Source: Nitrospiraceae bacterium
GTDB lineage: Bacteria > Nitrospirota > Nitrospiria > Nitrospirales > Nitrospiraceae
Reading direction: 5' to 3'
DNA: 43,314 nt
Assembly (NCBI GenBank): GCA_005799365.1
Contig: SYGV01000096.1
Span: 1-43,314, forward strand
A program made the translations under genes and the position numbers. Below are positions 27,187 through 37,437 of the stretch, piece by piece. How positions within the stretch are numbered: the first letter of the stretch is position 1; each line of letters starts with the position of its first letter. The notes under the pieces were generated by a model. That model was given only the letters and a program-made list of their open reading frames with translations, was not told the DNA's origin and did not search any database.

Positions 27187-28896
27187 TCACGTCCCTGCGT
27201 TGTCTGGCGCGCATGGAGTGGTGATCGTAATGGTTCGACGCCTGGCCCGCCCCTCGCGCCTGAAACTGATCTCGATGCCGACCGTGCGCAGGGACATCGC
27301 TGCCCGTCGCAGTCGCCCCCCGAGCGCCCGGGGAGTCTCGGGCCAGGTCTTGGACTTGGCGCCCCGTTCGCCCACCACCTCGCCCAGGGCATCCAGAAGG
27401 TCTGCGGCGGCCCCCGTCCATACCGTCTGCGTGGTCATCATGGTGCGCACGGCGGTAGCGATCGGATCGGCGTCGATCACGCTCTCAACGGCCTCGTCAC
27501 GGTTGCCGCAGTAGGCCGACCAGAAGGTCCCGGCGGGCCACACCGCCGTCTCGCAGGCCGTCGCCCAGAGCGCGAAATCCGCCATGCGCGGGAGCGTGCC
27601 CAGGTGGGTCTCCGGCAGCCGCGTGAGGCCTTCCACCACCGCATCAAGCAGCGCGCCCAGCAGGCGAGGGCGTTCGGCCTCGAAGGCGGCCCACAGCTCT
27701 GCTTCGGGCCGGCGGCTTTCCTCCGGGATCGGTTCGAGCGTCAGGAACACGGCTCGGTCGGCCAGATCGGGCCGCGTCACGATTTCCTCGATGCCATTCA
27801 GGATCACCGGCCGCGACGCCTCAAACAACACCTCGTCCTGGTCGGAGTACAACTGGCGCACGGCAAAGCCGCCGCCGGTGGCGAGTCGGCACAGGGTGTC
27901 GGACATCCATGCCAGCAGGCCCGACACGTTGTCGAACGCCAACACATGCCCGTTATTCGCGGCAATGAACAGATCGCGGTCCTCGCGTGGCAAAGCACGC
28001 AACGGCGCGGTGTTCGGATCGAGCAGCGCGCGCAGGATGGAGGAAAACGTGGACTTGGCCGATCCCTGTTCACCCGAGAGCACGAGTACCGGATACGGCC
28101 CGCGAGGGCGCAGCACCGCCAGCGCCCATGCCACCACCAGGACGAAGTCAGCATCGGATTGAACGTTGAGAAAGGACCTGAGCGTGTCCACCGATCCGCC
28201 CGCGACCGGCATCGGCAAGGGCTGCATCCCTGCGGCGCGGCGAAAGCGGACCGGCGGGGTGTCGATCACGCGCCAGCCGGTGGCGTCAATCTCCACCGCC
28301 CGCCAAGCCTCGTCACCGAGGTCGAGATAGAGCCGGCCGTCCAGACCACCGACGCGAATATGCACGAGGCGCTCGGGGGCATCGAAATGCGCCCGGGCCT
28401 CGAGCACGTTGAGCGCCGATTGCAGCGCCTCGGAACTCACGGCCCCGCCTGTTTCCTCAAAGAAGCAACGGGCCAGCCAGCGGCGAAATCCCTTGGCGCG
28501 GATCGGCCAGGTCTCGCGGTGGCCGTTGATGTCGAGATCGGCGTAGCCCGTGTTATCCGGCGTGTGAAACAGTTCTGCCGCGTGCGCGAGATTGAGCAGG
28601 AGGTCGGCCTGCGTGGGCCCACGTCCGCCAATGTCGCCACTGGCCGCGGCGAGAGCCTCATCGAGCGCCGTCACCCGGCAGCCGGCCGTCTTCAACTGCG
28701 CCCGTAACGCCTCGAAGGCGGCCCGGTCATTCTGTTTCAGCACGGCCAATTGTTCCAGCACCTCCGGTGCAAACGGGGCCCCGGGATTGACCGTGGTTCG
28801 CTCTACCAGCCCATCCAGCGGATCACGCAGGTCCTCGGCCGCGTCAATGGCGGCGGCAATGGGATTGTGGGCCTCGTGCTTCTTGTCACTATTCAT
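27187..28896 (-). CDS. Phage/plasmid-type replication helicase-like ATPase
   Basis: VLVLSGEQGSAKSTFSSILRALLDPNTAPLRALPREDRDLFIAANNGHVLAFDNVSGLLAWMSDTLCRLATGGGFAVRQLYSD (P-loop and downstream motifs). Start at MNSDKKHEAHN. Confidence 0.82.
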   Translation of the reverse strand: MNSDKKHEAHNPIAAAIDAAEDLRDPLDGLVERTTVNPGAPFAPEVLEQLAVLKQNDRAAFEALRAQLKTAGCRVTALDEALAAASGDIGGRGPTQADLLLNLAHAAELFHTPDNTGYADLDINGHRETWPIRAKGFRRWLARCFFEETGGAVSSEALQSALNVLEARAHFDAPERLVHIRVGGLDGRLYLDLGDEAWRAVEIDATGWRVIDTPPVRFRRAAGMQPLPMPVAGGSVDTLRSFLNVQSDADFVLVVAWALAVLRPRGPYPVLVLSGEQGSAKSTFSSILRALLDPNTAPLRALPREDRDLFIAANNGHVLAFDNVSGLLAWMSDTLCRLATGGGFAVRQLYSDQDEVLFEASRPVILNGIEEIVTRPDLADRAVFLTLEPIPEESRRPEAELWAAFEAERPRLLGALLDAVVEGLTRLPETHLGTLPRMADFALWATACETAVWPAGTFWSAYCGNRDEAVESVIDADPIATAVRTMMTTQTVWTGAAADLLDALGEVVGERGAKSKTWPETPRALGGRLRRAAMSLRTVGIEISFRREGRARRRTITITTPCAPDNAGT

Positions 28897-29789
28897 GGCG
28901 CGACCTCCTGGGTGCCAGGCGTGCGGCCCAGCAGCATGTCGTTGAAGTCCATCCCGTTCGGCGGGTGAGCGATGCGCACGCGCCGGCCCTCCCGTTTCCA
29001 GCGCCACGCGCAGGCGTGAGCGGCCGCCTCGCCAGCCTCGTCGCCATCGGCCAGTACGATCACGTTGCGCACATCCGTCGGGAGGTCGAGCACACGCAAC
29101 CCCGAGGTGGACAACGCAGCCCACGCCGGATGCCCGGTGGCCTGCATGGCCGCGAGACAGGTCTCGAGACCCTCGCCCACCATCAGCAAGTCGCGGGGTG
29201 CTGCGAGGCGTACCGCCCCGCCGCGGCAGGGCCCGAGCATCATCTTCTGCGGCTCGACGGGCGCCTTACCCGCGCCATTCCGGGCGAGAAAGGTGCGATG
29301 GATGGCCAGTGGCGCGTCGTCGGACCCGCGGGTGACCAGCGCGATCATGGCCGGCCAGGACTCGCCCGAGGGATGCTTCAGGGATGGATGGAAGCGCAGC
29401 GTCGGCGTGGCCGGCAGTCGCAGGCCACGCGATTCAAGGTAGGGTTCGATCAGGGTTCCGCCCGCCGGTTGGGCGGCCCACCAGATCGACCGCGCCGCCT
29501 CGATGCGTGTGCTGTCGTCGCGATCCGGCTCGGCCAGCGTAGTGGCCCGGCGCGAGGCGGCGCCTTGAAATCGGCGCGGATCGTGCCGTGGCCACAGGCC
29601 GCGTGCGTGCAGGTGCCTGATGACCTCGTCCTGCTCGCAGCCGGCATGGCAATGCACCAGCACCGTCCCGTCGGGGGTCTCGCGCAGCGACAGGCTCGGA
29701 GTGCGGTCATCGTGCGCGGGACAGCGCGCCGACCAGCCGCTCCCGGCCTTACGCCCGCCGAGGGCCGTGGCAATGGTGTCAGCGGTCAT
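28893..29789 (-). CDS. Primase-like protein (zinc-finger + Toprim)
   Basis: GWSARCPAHDDRTPSLSLRETPDGTVLVHCHAGCEQDEVIRHL (CHC2-like zinc finger); LMVGEGLETCLAAM and VIVLADGDEAGEAAA (Toprim). ATGA overlap with the helicase gene. Confidence 0.88.
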   Translation of the reverse strand: MTADTIATALGGRKAGSGWSARCPAHDDRTPSLSLRETPDGTVLVHCHAGCEQDEVIRHLHARGLWPRHDPRRFQGAASRRATTLAEPDRDDSTRIEAARSIWWAAQPAGGTLIEPYLESRGLRLPATPTLRFHPSLKHPSGESWPAMIALVTRGSDDAPLAIHRTFLARNGAGKAPVEPQKMMLGPCRGGAVRLAAPRDLLMVGEGLETCLAAMQATGHPAWAALSTSGLRVLDLPTDVRNVIVLADGDEAGEAAAHACAWRWKREGRRVRIAHPPNGMDFNDMLLGRTPGTQEVAP

Positions 29790-30009
29790 GGCGCACCTCC
29801 GCGGTCTCGAGGGGGGCCGCCACGGGAGGAGCGTTCGCAGGGGCTGGCGGTGCAGCCCGCGACCATTCGGCGAGGATGGCAAAGAAGCCGGTGACGGGCT
29901 CGGTTCGTGGCCGGGCGTCCTCATCGGTGAGGGGGCACCGAAGGCGTGGGTGCCAGCGCGCGGAGGTCGGCTCAATCAGGGGGGGACGTGTCGCGTGTGG
30001 TGATTCCAT
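29779..30009 (-). CDS. Small hypothetical protein upstream of the primase
   Basis: MESPHATRPPLIEPTSARWHPRLRCPLTDEDARPRTEPVTGFFAILAEW...; overlaps the primase start by 11 nt. Confidence 0.45.
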   Translation of the reverse strand: MESPHATRPPLIEPTSARWHPRLRCPLTDEDARPRTEPVTGFFAILAEWSRAAPPAPANAPPVAAPLETAEVRHDR

Positions 30010-30142
30010 CGAAGACCTCACGCTCGGCGTGTCGCCGCGCGTGCCTTTTGAGTCTCCGATCTCGGAATCCCACCGATGATGCTGGACTTACGTGATGTGT
30101 ATTGTGAGCGTCCCCATCACAGGGATCGCCATGGCGCCGGCG

Positions 30143-30445
30143 TTAGCGCGGCAGTTCTTCCTCGGGAATGGTGAATTTGTGAGACTTCCCGGCCTCGATC
30201 ACGAGTTCGCGCTTTTTTGCGTTCCCGATGCCGCCTGAAATCGAGCAGCGAAAGTACCCGTGTTGGAGTCCATCAAGGACAATCTGTGTGAGCCGGCCCA
30301 ACGCTTCCCGGCACTGCGGACCGCCAGCTGGCCCGACATCAATCGGGCGTGAGTCGTTATGCATGGTGAGCCCTTTCATATCTTTGATTGTGAACGCGAC
30401 GGCCAACAGCTGAACGCTGTGGGTATCCCCATGCACATCCAGCAC
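30143..30445 (-). CDS. Hypothetical protein; real start may be internal Met
   Basis: C-terminal LTQIVLDGLQHGYFRCSISGGIGNAKKRELVIEAGKSHKFTIPEEEL looks like a genuine coding sequence. Confidence 0.5.
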   Translation of the reverse strand: MLDVHGDTHSVQLLAVAFTIKDMKGLTMHNDSRPIDVGPAGGPQCREALGRLTQIVLDGLQHGYFRCSISGGIGNAKKRELVIEAGKSHKFTIPEEELPR

Positions 30446-30583
30446 GTCCTACTCCCACGGGGACGATGACGGCACACCAAGACCGTGTGCTGGCCCTCGG
30501 CCCGCACGAAAACTCGCGCGTCGTTCGCCCCGGTGGGGATCGCTGGGGGCCAGCCACCTGGACGGGGGCATGTCAGATCAAGG

Positions 30584-30823
30584 TCACTCATCGCGATTCG
30601 CACCGGTTGCCATGGCGGCTGAGCACCGCGGTTCGCCCGGCCCGATCGGTTCTCGGTAGCTCTCCCGGATGAGCCGCGTGACGGCGTCAGCCGGAACGCG
30701 AATCGCCCGCCCAATTTTATAGTAGCCGATGCGCTTCTCCAGGACCCACTTTCTCACGGTCGCCTCTCGAAGCCCCAATTGCTCGCTCGCCTCCCGCACG
30801 GTCAGCAATCGTTCAGCTGCCAT
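30584..30823 (-). CDS. Excisionase / DNA-binding HTH-17-like protein
   Basis: MAAERLLTVREASEQLGLREATVRKWVLEKRIGYYKIGRAIRVPADAVTRLI. Confidence 0.85.
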   Translation of the reverse strand: MAAERLLTVREASEQLGLREATVRKWVLEKRIGYYKIGRAIRVPADAVTRLIRESYREPIGPGEPRCSAAMATGANRDE

Positions 30824-30872
30824 TCCACACCTCCATCCTTGAGCAACCTTGCAACCCCTTACCATTGAGCGT

Positions 30873-30901
30873 ATAATAATGAAATGAGCTACTATTGTCA
30901 A
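30873..30901 (-). promoter_or_regulatory. Sigma70-type promoter for the excisionase-like gene
   Basis: Minus strand TTGACA - 17 bp - TATTAT. Confidence 0.65.
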
Positions 30902-30974
30902 TAGATCAACGGCACCGTTGAGCACAAGGACCGCCCCGGCTACGATCGCTCAACTGACTAAGAATGGAGGCGAC

Positions 30975-31688
30975 ATGACTCAACGACCGCCATCCGACAC
31001 CGCGCTCAATCAAGCCTGGGCTCGAATCGGCTTTTCACCCTGGCATCACATGGCATGGTTTGCGAGGCTGGCCAACACGACCGTGAGGACCCTGAGTCCT
31101 GGGGATGTTCAAAACTTACAGGATGAGTGTCAGGCCATTAGGATGACCCCTATTGCGTTCCACCCCACTCAGCCCGATCGAAAGCGATACCCGTTTCTGC
31201 ACGGAGGTGTCGGATCTTTCGCCCCGACCTTGCTTGAGTTAAAGAATATCTGCGAGGTCATCGCCCTCCATCTCAACCGCCTTGCGGACGGCCAAAGCAC
31301 CACCTGCGGCCCCATTCACGTGGACCACACCATTAGGCTTACGAAATCCACCGATGTCGAACGACAGGCTGGGTATCCTCCCTATCGCATTAACCCACTC
31401 CTCATCTTTAGCAAGGGCGACACCTGGGCGGATGAATTTTTGTTCCGCATGACGCAATTACTCGAACTCCCGCGGAGAGGCCGCACGTTGTTCGTCGACT
31501 CCATACGGCGGTGTCCCCACTGCCAGCAGGTATTTGTCCAGCTCCGCCGCCATGCCACCTACTGTGGACGGAAATGCCACTCGGTCGCGGGGATGCAAAA
31601 CGCCAGGGCTGCCGCAAAGGAACAACACCAGGGCCCCAGCACGAAACAAAGAAAGGGACCACGTCATGGCAAGAAAACACGGCATTGA
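30975..31688 (+). CDS. CGNR-like zinc-finger protein, overlapping the integrase start
   Basis: C-terminal CPHCQQVFVQLRRHATYCGRKCHSVAGMQNARA; 3' end overlaps the integrase ATG by 23 nt. Confidence 0.65.
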   Translation: MTQRPPSDTALNQAWARIGFSPWHHMAWFARLANTTVRTLSPGDVQNLQDECQAIRMTPIAFHPTQPDRKRYPFLHGGVGSFAPTLLELKNICEVIALHLNRLADGQSTTCGPIHVDHTIRLTKSTDVERQAGYPPYRINPLLIFSKGDTWADEFLFRMTQLLELPRRGRTLFVDSIRRCPHCQQVFVQLRRHATYCGRKCHSVAGMQNARAAAKEQHQGPSTKQRKGPRHGKKTRH

Positions 31689-32805
31689 TCGGGGCATCTG
31701 TCAGCGGAAAGGGCGTACGGGCTGGTGGGTCCGGCTGATGCACGAGGGCCGCGAACGGTGGCATAAGTGCGATACCAAGAGCCAGGCCCGAGCGCTCTAT
31801 GGACGCCTCAAGGCGGACCAGCGGGAAGGCCGCTACTTCGAGAAGCCCCACGCCGTTCCCTTTCGGGAGATCGCACGCGAGTATCTTCGGACCGTTGAAG
31901 CACGACGCCGCAAGAAGGGCGACGATCAGTCCCGCATGAACCGATGGCTCGCCGCCTTTGGGGGCCAAGATGCCGGCACCATCACCATCCGTCAAATCGA
32001 GAAAGTCTTAACGGACCTGGGCACTGACGGGAAGCAACCCGCCACGCTCGTGCGCCATCTCACGGTCTTGAAGGCCGTCTTCAATCGGGCCAAGCGGCTG
32101 GGCCTCGTGAAAGACAATCCGGCGGGCCTCGTAAAGGCCCCCCAGGTCAATAACGTCTTGGTGCGGTACCTCCTGCCTGACCAGGAACGCGCGCTGTTGA
32201 GTCATCTCCCTGAACAGTATGGCCCCATCGTCCTCACGGCCTTGCACACGGGCCTTCGACAGGGCGAACTCATCCGTCTCGTGTGGGCCGACGTTGATTG
32301 GAACATGGGGGTCTTAACGATCCACGAAACCAAAGCCGGGGAACGGCGGCGCGTGCCGATGAACTCAACCGTGGTGGGTCTGCTGAGCCGTCTGAAAGCT
32401 AGGGGGCACGCCCATCCCATCGAACGGATCTTTCCCTTCGATGCGCGATACCTCCGTCGCACGTTCGACGAAGCGGTCAAGGCCGCGGGTCTCACCCCGT
32501 TCAGATTTCATGATCTGAGGCACACCTTTGCCTCACGTTTGGCGATGCAGGGGGCGAATGACCGCACCCTCATGGTACTGGGAGGCTGGAAGTCTCCGGC
32601 CATGCTAAGCCGATATGCCCACCTGTCCCCGACTCATCTCTGGAAGGCCGTGGAGGGACTCACGCAGGCTGGAACCGTGACCAAAACCGTGACCGAGGAA
32701 ACCACCACGGACGATGACACGCAGAAGTTATTGAAAGATTTGGTGAGCCGGCTGGGACTCGAACCCAGGGCCCTCGCCTTAAAAGGGCGATGCTCTACCG
32801 ACTGA
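31666..32805 (+). CDS. int: Site-specific tyrosine recombinase (integrase)
   Basis: ALHTGLRQGELIRLVWADVDW, RFHDLRHTFASRLAMQGANDRTLMVLGGWKSPAMLSRYAHL (R..HxxR..GW..Y). C-terminus runs into the tRNA-Lys/attR. Confidence 0.96.
   Translation: MARKHGIDRGICQRKGRTGWWVRLMHEGRERWHKCDTKSQARALYGRLKADQREGRYFEKPHAVPFREIAREYLRTVEARRRKKGDDQSRMNRWLAAFGGQDAGTITIRQIEKVLTDLGTDGKQPATLVRHLTVLKAVFNRAKRLGLVKDNPAGLVKAPQVNNVLVRYLLPDQERALLSHLPEQYGPIVLTALHTGLRQGELIRLVWADVDWNMGVLTIHETKAGERRRVPMNSTVVGLLSRLKARGHAHPIERIFPFDARYLRRTFDEAVKAAGLTPFRFHDLRHTFASRLAMQGANDRTLMVLGGWKSPAMLSRYAHLSPTHLWKAVEGLTQAGTVTKTVTEETTTDDDTQKLLKDLVSRLGLEPRALALKGRCSTD
32670..32694 (+). repeat. 25-bp repeat, right copy, inside the integrase ORF
   Basis: TGGAACCGTGACCAAAACCGTGACC; encodes part of GTVTKTVT. 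Confidence 0.65.
32739..32785 (-). repeat. attR: 47-bp direct repeat within tRNA-Lys
   Basis: Identical to 15213-15259. Confidence 0.93.
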
Positions 32806-32818
32806 GCTACCGGCTCAC
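32741..32818 (-). tRNA. tRNA-Lys (TTT), including CCA
   Basis: GTGAGCCGGTAGCTCAGTCGGTAGAGCATCGCCCTTTTAAGGCGAGGGCCCTGGGTTCGAGTCCCAGCCGGCTCACCA; anticodon TTT. Confidence 0.96.
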
Positions 32819-33004
32819 CTGTGCAGAATGTTGGAAGCGGCCACCACCTGCGTTCTCGCATCGCTCACACCCTCGACGTATCGCAACAATACGCCTCGGC
32901 TTTTCGTTTGCTGCGGCCTTGTTGTCGACCGCCTTGCACATCCTGCGAAATGCTGGCATCCGACAATGAGCCCTGTCAACGCCTTTGGAGTGGTCGGACC
33001 GTGC

Positions 33005-34423
<1,419 letters not shown>

Positions 34424-34641
34424 TCAAGCCAACGGCGCGTGGGGGACAGGGCGTCACCTGTGCGGGGAGCGGCCCTTGCCGACGTGAGTTTTCTTACCGC
34501 CTCACGCATCGCGATGCCCGCGTCACGGGCCCTTGCCGTCTTGACGGGCCGCAGGCCGCATGCTAGCATGGGCACTCATTTGGTGGCGGTTGCTTCTCCG
34601 CAACGCATCACTCGGCGGTCATCATCAGCAATTATTCGGGT

Positions 34642-34717
34642 GGGGCTGTAGCGCAGTTGGGAGCGCGCGTGAATGGCATTCACGAGGTCGCCGGTTCAAT
34701 CCCGGCCAGCTCCACCA
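34642..34717 (+). tRNA. tRNA-Ala (GGC), including CCA
   Basis: GGGGCTGTAGCGCAGTTGGGAGCGCGCGTGAATGGCATTCACGAGGTCGCCGGTTCAATCCCGGCCAGCTCCACCA; anticodon GGC. Confidence 0.95.
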
Positions 34718-34875
34718 AACCAAGCTTGCCAAGGCAATTGATCTGGTACGTGGCTAGGATATACCTGTGACTCGCTATACTGCCTCCAATCAATTCTTTG
34801 TCCTCCTCCTCTGACTGACGTCCCCTTCTGTCTTGTTTCACGCGCTGATCACACACCCAACGGATTAGTATTGCC

Positions 34876-36717
34876 ATGCTGCAAATCGAAGGCGTCAGTA
34901 AACAATTTTCCACCCGGGTGCTCCTGACCGACGCCTCCGCGCACCTGCGCCAGGGCTCGCGAGTCGGCCTAGTCGGTCCCAACGGGGCCGGCACGACCAC
35001 GCTCATGCGGATGATTCTCGGTGAGGATTCGCCGGACAAGGGCCGGATTCGCAAGCGTCCGCACCTGCGCGTGGGCTACCTGGCGCAAGAGCTGGAAACC
35101 TTGACCGGCAAGACCGTGCTGGACGCAGCCCACCGGGGCCAGTACCCGGAACACGAGGCCAAGCGCATCCTGTCTGGATTGGGCTTCGGCGAAGCGGATT
35201 TCAGCCGGCCGGTCGAGGCCCTCTCCGGCGGCTATCGCATGCGGGTCGCCCTGGCCCATCTGCTGCTGGCCAACCCGGACGTCCTGATGCTGGACGAGCC
35301 GACCAACCCCCTGGACAAGCCGACACAGCGCTGGTTCGAGCAGTTCCTGCTGAACTCCGGCATGACGCTCCTCGTCATCAGCCACGACACGGCCTTTCTG
35401 GATCGCATCGCCACACACGTCTGGGACTTGCGCGATCATGTCATTCAGGAATACCGGGGCAACTACCACCGCTTTCTGGAGCAGCGGGCCGCGCGCGACG
35501 AGCAACTGGAGGCGGCGGCAAACCGGCAGTCCAAGGAAATCGCCCGGGTCCAGAAGTTCGTGGACCGGTTCCGCTACCAGGCCAACAAGGCCAGCCAGGT
35601 CCAGTCCCGCATCAAGCAACTGGAAAAGGTCAAGCGCATCGAGCTGGGCCGGGACGCCAAGCGGGTCCGGTTCAAGTTTCCCCTGCCCCCGGCCAGCGGG
35701 CGGCACGTCTTCGACCTGCGCGGGGTGGCCAAGAGCTATGGCGCCACCGTCGTCTACGGCGCGTTGGATTTTTCGGTGGAACGAGGCCAGCGGGTGGCGC
35801 TGGTGGGAGAGAACGGGGCCGGGAAAAGCACGCTCCTTAAGATGCTGGCCGGAGTCCTGCCGCCCGACAAGGGCACCAGGGCCGTGGGCCATGGCGCTAC
35901 CGTCCATTACTTCGCGCAGCACCAGGCCGAAACCCTGAACCCGGAACACACGATCCTGGAATCCTTGAGCGAGGTCTCCACCCAGGCGGAGACGAACTTT
36001 CTGCGCGGCCTGGCCGGCGCCTTCCTGTTTTCCGGGCAGGACCAGAAAAAGCCGATCAAGTCCCTGAGCGGCGGGGAGCGGAACCGCGTGGCCCTCGCAC
36101 GGATGCTGGTGGAGCCGGCGAACACCCTGCTGCTGGACGAGCCGACGAACCACCTCGATCCGGCCTCTGTGGACGTGCTGACCGACGCCATGACCGACTT
36201 TCCCGGCACGATCGTTTTCATCTCGCACGACCCCACCTTCCTCTCGCGCATCGCCACCCGTGTGGTGGAGATCGAGGAGGGCAAGGCGCGGGACTACTAT
36301 GGAGACTACGAGTACTACCTGTGGAAACGGGCTCAGGAGCTGGAGTCCATCAAGGAATCCACGGCCGACCTCTCGCCGACGCAGAAACAGGCCAAGGCAA
36401 GCAACAAGGCCCTCCCCGCGCCGCCTCCCATCGCGGAGAAGAGCAAGTCGGGCGAACGGCGCGAACTGTCCAAGAGTCAGGCTAGGCTGGAGAAGCAAGT
36501 GGCCAGGGCCGAGGCAGAAGTGGCCGAACTGGAAGTCCGCCTCAAGAGCCGGGAACAAGAGCTGGCCGACCCGGCTCTGTACAAAGAAATCGCCCGCTGG
36601 AACGACCTGCACCAGGAACAGGACCGGTGGAAGAAGGACCTGGAACGACTCACCGCCAAATGGTCGAGCCTGACGGACGAGCTGGACGACGTAAAGAAGA
36701 AGCTGGCGGCGGTGTAA
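34876..36717 (+). CDS. ABC-F family ATPase with non-canonical first NBD
   Basis: Two NBDs with LSGGYRMRVALAHLLL...LDEPTN and LSGGERNRVALARML...LDEPTNHLD, inter-domain linker, C-terminal coiled coil. NBD1 Walker A reads GPNGAGTTTL. Confidence 0.93.
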   Translation: MLQIEGVSKQFSTRVLLTDASAHLRQGSRVGLVGPNGAGTTTLMRMILGEDSPDKGRIRKRPHLRVGYLAQELETLTGKTVLDAAHRGQYPEHEAKRILSGLGFGEADFSRPVEALSGGYRMRVALAHLLLANPDVLMLDEPTNPLDKPTQRWFEQFLLNSGMTLLVISHDTAFLDRIATHVWDLRDHVIQEYRGNYHRFLEQRAARDEQLEAAANRQSKEIARVQKFVDRFRYQANKASQVQSRIKQLEKVKRIELGRDAKRVRFKFPLPPASGRHVFDLRGVAKSYGATVVYGALDFSVERGQRVALVGENGAGKSTLLKMLAGVLPPDKGTRAVGHGATVHYFAQHQAETLNPEHTILESLSEVSTQAETNFLRGLAGAFLFSGQDQKKPIKSLSGGERNRVALARMLVEPANTLLLDEPTNHLDPASVDVLTDAMTDFPGTIVFISHDPTFLSRIATRVVEIEEGKARDYYGDYEYYLWKRAQELESIKESTADLSPTQKQAKASNKALPAPPPIAEKSKSGERRELSKSQARLEKQVARAEAEVAELEVRLKSREQELADPALYKEIARWNDLHQEQDRWKKDLERLTAKWSSLTDELDDVKKKLAAV

Positions 36718-36810
36718 GAGGACAAGGCGAGAGGAGCTATGCTGACGGCGTAGCGAGGAAGGCTGGGCACGTGGCCGCCACGCACCGGGAACGATCCCCC
36801 CCTCTCACTG

Positions 36811-37071
36811 TTAGGAACGATAGACCTCCTTACGATCGCCGATCTTCACGACAAGGACGATCAACTCTTTATCGCGGATCGTGTAGATGATCCGATAGTC
36901 CCCTTCCCGAATACGATACAGATCGTCCTCGCCGGCAAGTTTCTTCACACCCTGCGGACGCGGATTATCTCGCAAAGCCTTCATGCGCTTCACAAGACGT
37001 TTCTGGGTCGCCGGCGTACAGGCTTTGAGCTGACGTTCGGCAGAGGGGGCGAGGAGGATCGAATAGGCCAT
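36811..37071 (-). CDS. RelE/ParE-family toxin
   Basis: MAYSILLAPSAERQLKACTPATQKRLVKRMKALRDNPRPQGVKKLAGEDDLYRIREGDYRIIYTIRDKELIVLVVKIGDRKEVYR. Confidence 0.95.
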   Translation of the reverse strand: MAYSILLAPSAERQLKACTPATQKRLVKRMKALRDNPRPQGVKKLAGEDDLYRIREGDYRIIYTIRDKELIVLVVKIGDRKEVYRS

Positions 37072-37077
37072 GGAAGG

Positions 37078-37335
37078 CTAAAGGCCGAGGTCCTTCAGAA
37101 TCGCATCGAGCGGTTTGGCTCCCTTCTTCTTGGTTTCAATCAACGCAGCCCGAGCGGCGGCGAGGTCAATACGATCTTCAAGCTCTTCCAACAGCCGCAA
37201 ATCGTCCATCGACACTACAGCGGCGATTTCTTTCCCTCGCCGATGCACCACCACGCGCTCCTTCCCGAACGCCACCCGATTGATCGTATTCGCAAAACCT
37301 TCTCGCGCCTTACTGGCAGGCAGATGCGCCATCAA
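37078..37335 (-). CDS. Phd/YefM-family antitoxin
   Basis: HLPASKAREGFANTINRVAFGKERVVVHRRGKEIAAVVSMDDLRLLEELEDR; immediately upstream of the toxin. Confidence 0.92.
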   Translation of the reverse strand: MMAHLPASKAREGFANTINRVAFGKERVVVHRRGKEIAAVVSMDDLRLLEELEDRIDLAAARAALIETKKKGAKPLDAILKDLGL

Positions 37336-37437
37336 ACGCCTCCCTCATTGACTTGAACTGTGCTGAACGTACAAAGCGTACAAATGCTACATTCCAGGTG
37401 ATCGTAAGTCAAGAGGAGAGTGCTGCGCTGTCGCACA

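Larger units (their letters stand above)
15213..32785. mobile_element. ~17.5 kb integrative element inserted at the 3' end of tRNA-Lys
   Basis: 47-bp perfect direct repeats at 15213-15259 and 32739-32785, the right copy inside an intact tRNA-Lys; tyrosine integrase abuts the right repeat; excisionase-like HTH, primase/helicase, TA and R-M-like cargo between. Confidence 0.95.

Noticed and set aside
26881-28707. 608-aa plus-strand ORF
   Set aside because: Antisense to the phage-type helicase; low-complexity His/Arg/Gly-rich composition typical of shadow ORFs.
34969-36612. 547-aa minus-strand ORF
   Set aside because: Antisense to the ABC-F gene, which has clear motifs.
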